Shown: one piece after another, positions 60,180 to 64,000 of the stretch | Position numbering within the stretch: the stretch's first letter is position 1 | Layout of the letters: every line of letters starts with the position of its first letter | Source: Micromonospora echinofusca | Lineage (GTDB): Bacteria; Actinomycetota; Actinomycetes; Mycobacteriales; Micromonosporaceae | DNA: 64,000 bases | Reading direction: 5' to 3' | Assembly: GCF_900091445.1 (NCBI RefSeq) | Contig: NZ_LT607733.1 | Coordinates: 3,178,501 to 3,242,500 of the forward strand | Made by a program: the position numbers and the translations under genes | Notes under the pieces: generated by a model | What the model saw: the letters and a program-made list of their open reading frames with translations, nothing else | Databases searched by the model: none | Told to the model about the DNA's origin: nothing

Positions 60180-61072
60180 CAGCGGTGACCCGCCGCGAGC
60201 AGCCGCTCGGTGGTCTCCCGGATCTCGGCGGCGACGGCCGGGGGCAGGGGCTGGCGCGGCTGGCGGGTGGGGCCGCCCGGCCGGCCGGCCACGTCCATGG
60301 AGAGCTTGATCGCCTGGACGAACTCCGAGCGGGAGTCCCAGCGCAGCAGCGGGTGCAGCGTCCGGTACAGCGGCACGGCGGTCGCCGGGTCCCCGGCGAC
60401 GGCGGCCTGGTAGAGGCGGGCGCAGCTGTCCGGGATGGCGTTCTGGTAGCCGCCGATCCAGCCGACCGCCCCGGCCATCAGCAGTTCGAGGGCCACGTCG
60501 TCGGCGCCGGCCAACAGGTCGAGGCCGGGCGCGAGTTCGGCGATCTCGTACGCGCGGCGGACGTCGCCGCTGAACTCCTTGACCGCGACCACGAGCCCCT
60601 CCTCGAAGAGCCGGCGCAGCAGGGCAGGGGTGAGGTCGACGCGGGTGTCGAGCGGGTTGTTGTAGGCCACGATCGGCAGGCCGGCCCTGGCCACCTCGCG
60701 GTAGTGGGCCAGCACGGCCGCCTCGTCGGCGCGGTACGCGGTGGGCGGCAGCAGCATCACGGCCTGGCAGCCCGCCTCGGCCGCCTGCTCCGCCCAGCGC
60801 CGCGCCTCGTCCGCGCCGTACGCCGACACGCCGGGAACCACCGAGAAGCCGGTGGGGGCCGCCTGCACCGCGGTGCGCACGACGGCCTCGCGCTCCTCGG
60901 CGCTGAGCACCTGGTACTCCCCCAGCGAGCCGTTCGGGACGACCCCGCGGCAGCCGTTGTCGGCGAGCCACCGGACGTGCGTCGCGTAGGCGTCGAGGTC
61001 GACGCTCAGGTCACGGGGGTCGAACGGCAGGGCGGCGGCCGCCAGGACGCCCCGCCATGGAATCTGTTCCAC
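60179..61072 (-). CDS. DapA-family lyase, likely pyrroline-4-hydroxy-2-carboxylate deaminase
   Basis: A 297-residue (beta/alpha)8 Schiff-base enzyme of the DHDPS/NAL family. Visible motifs are NGSLGEYQVLSAEEREAVV, the Tyr in GLPIVAYNNP, the Schiff-base Lys in VVAVKEFSGD and the GADDVALELLMAGA loop. Members within hydroxyproline clusters deaminate pyrroline-4-hydroxy-2-carboxylate to 2-oxoglutarate semialdehyde. GTG 61072 has GGAGGT just upstream. First gene of the operon, with an ATGTTACAT palindrome 15 bases upstream for a GntR-type repressor. Confidence 0.9.
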   Translation of the reverse strand: MEQIPWRGVLAAAALPFDPRDLSVDLDAYATHVRWLADNGCRGVVPNGSLGEYQVLSAEEREAVVRTAVQAAPTGFSVVPGVSAYGADEARRWAEQAAEAGCQAVMLLPPTAYRADEAAVLAHYREVARAGLPIVAYNNPLDTRVDLTPALLRRLFEEGLVVAVKEFSGDVRRAYEIAELAPGLDLLAGADDVALELLMAGAVGWIGGYQNAIPDSCARLYQAAVAGDPATAVPLYRTLHPLLRWDSRSEFVQAIKLSMDVAGRPGGPTRQPRQPLPPAVAAEIRETTERLLAAGHR

Positions 61073-61087
61073 GCCACCTCCAGTAAA

Positions 61088-61096
61088 ATGTTACAT
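61088..61096. promoter_or_regulatory. ATGTTACAT palindrome, candidate GntR operator
   Basis: A perfect 9-bp palindrome inside an AT-rich patch (CAGTAAAATGTTACATGG) immediately upstream of the hydroxyproline operon's ribosome site and 118 bp from the GntR gene end. FCD-type GntR regulators bind short palindromes of this style. The position would block transcription or initiation. Confidence 0.5.
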
Positions 61097-61214
61097 GGCA
61101 CCGTAGCACGGTCGTCGGGACGTCCACCAGATCCGAACGGTGTTCCTCTTGCCGGCACCCACGACCGCACCCGCGACCGTGGTCGGCGTTCCGGCCCGGC
61201 GCGACGCGCCCCGG

Positions 61215-61955
61215 CTAGCGCTCGGGCCGGTCGGCCCAGATGCCGCGCACGTGCCGCAGGTGACCGCGCATCAGGTTCACGACCCCGTCCCGGTCCCCCG
61301 CCGCGAACAGGTCCATGAGCTGGACGTGCTCGTCCGCCGAGTCGACCAGCCGGCCGTCCCTGACCAGCGCGTCGAGCCCGTACAGGCGGGTGCGGTTACG
61401 CAGGTCGGCGACCGTCTCCACCAGCCGCAGGTTGCCGCCCGCGCGCAGCAGGGTCAGGTGGAACTCGCTGTCCGCCTCGATGTACGCCACCACGTCGCCC
61501 CGGCTCGCCGCCTTGACGATGGCCTGCGCGAGCACCCGCAGCTCGCGCAGCTGCTCCGCCGAGAGCCGGCCCACCTGCTCGGCCACCACCGGGATCTCCA
61601 GCAGCTCCCGGATCTGCGTGATCTCGTCGAGTTCCCGCTCCGACAGGGACCTGATCCGGAAGCCCTTGTTCTTGACGATCGTGATCAGGCCCTCCTTGGC
61701 CAGATCGAGGATCGCCTCGCGCACGGGGGTCGGCGAGACCCCGAACTGCGTCGCCAGCGTGGGCGCCGAATAGATGGTGCCGGGCCTGATCTGGCCCGCC
61801 ACGATCGCGGCGCGCAGCGCGTGCGCCACCTCCTCGCGCAGGCTCTGCCGCCCCGCGATGGCCGCCAGCGCCAGTACCGGCCCGGCGGCATCGGCGCCGC
61901 CCGCCTGCCAGTCGGCTGTCACCACCACGTCACCCCGCTCAGCCCGCGCCGTCAC
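61215..61955 (-). CDS. GntR-family regulator, FadR/FCD subgroup
   Basis: A 246-residue repressor. The winged HTH has LREEVAHALRAAIVAGQIRP, TLATQFGVSPTPVREAIL and LITIVKNKGFRIRSL. The FCD domain includes the metal/ligand His positions in ADSEFHLTLLRAGGN, SADEHVQLMDLFAAGD and MRGHLRHVRG. It is upstream of and co-oriented with the hydroxyproline operon and most likely its regulator, responding to hydroxyproline or a pathway intermediate (inference). The first about 30 residues are unconserved, so the start may be later than 61955. Confidence 0.9.
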   Translation of the reverse strand: MTARAERGDVVVTADWQAGGADAAGPVLALAAIAGRQSLREEVAHALRAAIVAGQIRPGTIYSAPTLATQFGVSPTPVREAILDLAKEGLITIVKNKGFRIRSLSERELDEITQIRELLEIPVVAEQVGRLSAEQLRELRVLAQAIVKAASRGDVVAYIEADSEFHLTLLRAGGNLRLVETVADLRNRTRLYGLDALVRDGRLVDSADEHVQLMDLFAAGDRDGVVNLMRGHLRHVRGIWADRPER

Positions 61956-62049
61956 CCGTGGGTCGCTCGTCCGACGCCACGGCCCGCCCGAGCTTACCGG
62001 TCGGCCCGGCGCCCGCCGCCATCGTCGGCCGGCGCCGGGCCGCCGGTGC

Positions 62050-63375
62050 TCAGCGGCCCGCGCCCGCCAGGATCTCGGCGGCCGCCCGCTCGCCGGCCTC
62101 GATCGCCCCGTCCAGGTAGCCGGCCCACCGGGTGGCGGTCTCCGTGCCGGCCCAGTGCACCCGCCCCACCGGCCGACGCAGCTCCGGCCCGTACCCGCAC
62201 CAGGAGCCGGGGGTCGGCGCCCCGCAGAAGCAGCCCCGCGTCCACTCGTCGGCCGACCAGTCGTACTCGACGAACTCCTCGGGCCGTCGGGCCGCCGGAC
62301 CGACGACGGCGGCCAGGGCGTCCAGCAGTCCCGCCCGGCGCTCCCCCGGGGACATCCGCCGCAGCGCGTTCGCCTCCGGGCCGTAGCTGAACGCGGTCAG
62401 CACGCCGCGCGCGGAGTCCGGGGTGCCGTTGTCCACCGTCTCGGTGACCGGCCCGGCGAGGCAGACGGCGACACCGGAGCGGCCGTCCGCGCGCCAGAAC
62501 GGCTCCGGGTAGACCGCGTGGACCTTGAACGCCGAGCCCATCGGCATCCGCTGGGTGAGCGCGTCGCGCAGGGCCGGCAGGGGCGGGTCGTAGCGGATGC
62601 GCCCGGCCAGCGTCGGCGGCACGGCGACCACCACCGCGTCCGCCTCGACGCGGTCGGTGTCGGTGTGCACGACCACGCCGGCGTGGTCCTGCGCGATCGC
62701 CCGTACCGGAGCACCCAGCCGCACGGCGTCCGGGCCGAGGGCGGCGGCCAGCGCCTCGGCCAGCACCGGCGGCCCGCCGACGACGCGGTCCTGCTGCGCG
62801 CCGCCGGCCATCGCGAGCAGCGCCCGGCTGCCGCCGCCGGAGCGCAGGTAGAAAGCCATCTGGAGCAGGGAGATCTCGTCCGGCCCGGCGGCCAGCAGGC
62901 CGCCGGCGAGCAGCCGGCCGAGGTAGCGGGCGGTCGCCGGGTCCGGCGCGGCCGTGCGCAGCCAGCCGGCCAGCGTCGTACGGTCCCACTCCACGGCCTG
63001 CGCCGCCGCCCACGGCGCGGCCGGGTCGACCCGCTCGGCGTACGCGTCGAGCAGGTCGAGGACCCTGCCGGCGGCCTCGGGCGCCCCGGCGTGCCGGCCG
63101 TCGGGGAACAGCACGGTCGACGGGCCGTACGCGGCGGACGCGAAGGTGCCGATCCCGTACCGGGCGAGGAGCCCGTTGACCCGCTCCTGGGTCGGGCCGA
63201 CCCACTGGGCCCCCAGATCGAGCTGGGTGCCGTCGGCCAGCCACCGGGTGAGCACCCGCCCGCCCACCCGGTCGCGCGCCTCCAGCACCCGCGCGCGTAC
63301 GCCGGCGCGGGCGAGCGTGAGCGCGGCGGCCAGCCCGGAGAAACCGGCGCCGACCACGACGACCTCGGTTGCCAT
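62050..63375 (-). CDS. Flavin-dependent amine oxidase (MAO/FAO family)
   Basis: A 441-residue FAD oxidase from ATG 63375. The N-terminal loop is VVVVGAGFSGLAAALTLARA followed by the family GG-motif DRVGGRVLT and LGAQWVGPTQERV. The C-terminal FAD motif is VHWAGTETATRWAGYLDGAI, which has Thr-Glu-Thr as in monoamine oxidases. A Cys in DEWTRGCFCGAP could be the 8alpha-FAD attachment point, as in covalent MAO enzymes, but this is uncertain. Substrate is an amine. It follows the GntR gene region and is not clearly part of the hydroxyproline unit. Confidence 0.88.
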   Translation of the reverse strand: MATEVVVVGAGFSGLAAALTLARAGVRARVLEARDRVGGRVLTRWLADGTQLDLGAQWVGPTQERVNGLLARYGIGTFASAAYGPSTVLFPDGRHAGAPEAAGRVLDLLDAYAERVDPAAPWAAAQAVEWDRTTLAGWLRTAAPDPATARYLGRLLAGGLLAAGPDEISLLQMAFYLRSGGGSRALLAMAGGAQQDRVVGGPPVLAEALAAALGPDAVRLGAPVRAIAQDHAGVVVHTDTDRVEADAVVVAVPPTLAGRIRYDPPLPALRDALTQRMPMGSAFKVHAVYPEPFWRADGRSGVAVCLAGPVTETVDNGTPDSARGVLTAFSYGPEANALRRMSPGERRAGLLDALAAVVGPAARRPEEFVEYDWSADEWTRGCFCGAPTPGSWCGYGPELRRPVGRVHWAGTETATRWAGYLDGAIEAGERAAAEILAGAGR

Positions 63376-63566
63376 GCGACGGCATACCCGTTCGCGTCGC
63401 CGCCATGACCCGGCCGCCGGTCCGACGTCCACGCAGGTGGCGCCCGGCGGGGCAGCGCGATCGGCCCGCAGGGGCCATCCTTGTCCGGTGCGGCTGCCGC
63501 CCGCCTTGCGACGGCGGGGTGCGGCCGGAGCGTCGGAGCACCGTGAAGGACACGAAGGAGGATGCC

Positions 63567-64000
63567 GTGCGCTACGTCGACGGCCCGGCGGTCGAATGCG
63601 ACCTCCACCTGGCAGCCGATCCCGCCCGGGTGTGGGAGCTGGTCACGGACATCGAACTGCCCGCGCGGTTCAGTTCGGAGCTGCTGCGGGTGAGCTGGTT
63701 GGACGGCAGCCGGGGGCCGGCCCTCGGAGCCCGGTTCGAGGGGCACAACCAGCATCCCGCGCTGGGCGAGTGGCGCACCATCTCGCACGTCGTGCAGTTC
63801 GACCAGCCGCGGGTCTTCGGCTGGGTCGTCACCGACCCGGACAACCGCTTCGGCGGCGGCCCCGTCGACCTCACGCGCCCGGGGGCCACCTGGCAGTACC
63901 GCCTCACCCCCGAGGGCGACGGTTGCCGGCTGTCGCACTCGGTGCGCATCGGCCCCACCCGCACCGGGCTGAGCCTGGTCATCGACCAGGCCCCGGAGCA
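63567..64000 (+). CDS. SRPBCC-family protein, 3' end beyond window
   Basis: The first about 145 residues of a START/Bet v1-like (SRPBCC) protein. The GTG at 63567 is preceded by AAGGAGGATGCC. Text such as LAADPARVWELVTDIELPAR, HPALGEWRTISHVVQFD and GATWQYRLTPEGDGCRLSHS follows the polyketide-cyclase/dehydrase-type pattern of alternating strands with the first-helix VWELVTDI. These proteins bind hydrophobic ligands. Function unknown; the frame is open to the window end. Confidence 0.82.
   Translation, partial: MRYVDGPAVECDLHLAADPARVWELVTDIELPARFSSELLRVSWLDGSRGPALGARFEGHNQHPALGEWRTISHVVQFDQPRVFGWVVTDPDNRFGGGPVDLTRPGATWQYRLTPEGDGCRLSHSVRIGPTRTGLSLVIDQAPE

Overview
The window is very GC-rich, densely packed actinobacterial chromosome. 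Third codon positions are strongly G/C, GTG starts are common, and many genes overlap by 4 bases (GTGA/ATGA). The gene content fits a soil actinomycete of the Micromonosporaceae type (DUF5994, an LPxTG-anchored DUF3494 protein, many secreted hydrolases with FG-GAP/VCBS tails). That family assignment is inference. I saw no rRNA, tRNA, CRISPR array, transposase or integrase.

Layout. 1-11.1 kb is housekeeping and stress functions: a site-2 protease (cut by the window edge), a RecB-like nuclease, a two-component system followed by a MacB/FtsX-type ABC exporter, a HAD phosphatase, a small secreted protein, a zinc-metallopeptidase lipoprotein and a Ca2+/H+ antiporter. 11.4-17.1 kb has a DUF5994 gene and then four glycan genes coding for two GT4 glycosyltransferases, an (alpha/alpha)6-toroid protein and a GH130/GT108-like protein; the last two junctions and the DUF5994 junction overlap by 4 bases. 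17.3-23.3 kb has an LPxTG-anchored ice-binding-like adhesin, a frameshifted SigB/SigF-type sigma gene, decayed holin-like/DUF3618 genes, a fatty-acid desaturase and an unusual zinc-ribbon SDR.

23.4-45.3 kb is the most distinctive part. A LacI regulator (25.3 kb) has a near-palindromic 12-mer, GAAATCGATTKC, upstream of its own gene. The same 12-mer lies upstream of a ribose-type ABC transporter/FGGY kinase/fucose-isomerase-like operon and twice in the divergent promoter between a secreted GH172 (DUF2961) glycosidase operon and a run of secreted peptidoglycan-hydrolase-like genes. GH172 includes D-arabinofuranosidases, and fucose isomerases commonly accept D-arabinose, so D-arabinan utilisation is a coherent hypothesis; a fructofuranoside substrate is the main alternative. 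The GH172 enzyme, a lysozyme-like protein, an amidase and an M23 peptidase all end in the same six-block FG-GAP/VCBS module. Two of those modules are an apparently identical 960-bp duplication with atypical AAA/GAA codon use. Together they could form a set for attacking the arabinogalactan-peptidoglycan of mycolic-acid bacteria.

45.4-64 kb centres on amino acids of collagen. L-serine dehydratase and proline dehydrogenase follow a tandem glycine riboswitch whose own gcvT-gcvH genes are reduced to a fused remnant. A secreted M9 collagenase with PKD and PPC domains comes next. It faces a seven-gene operon that appears complete for trans-4-hydroxy-L-proline catabolism to 2-oxoglutarate (deaminase, epimerase, semialdehyde dehydrogenase, three dehydrogenase subunits) plus a Xaa-Pro peptidase, next to a GntR/FCD regulator. 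A flavin amine oxidase and a partial SRPBCC gene close the window.

All functional assignments come from motifs read by eye. No database search was run.
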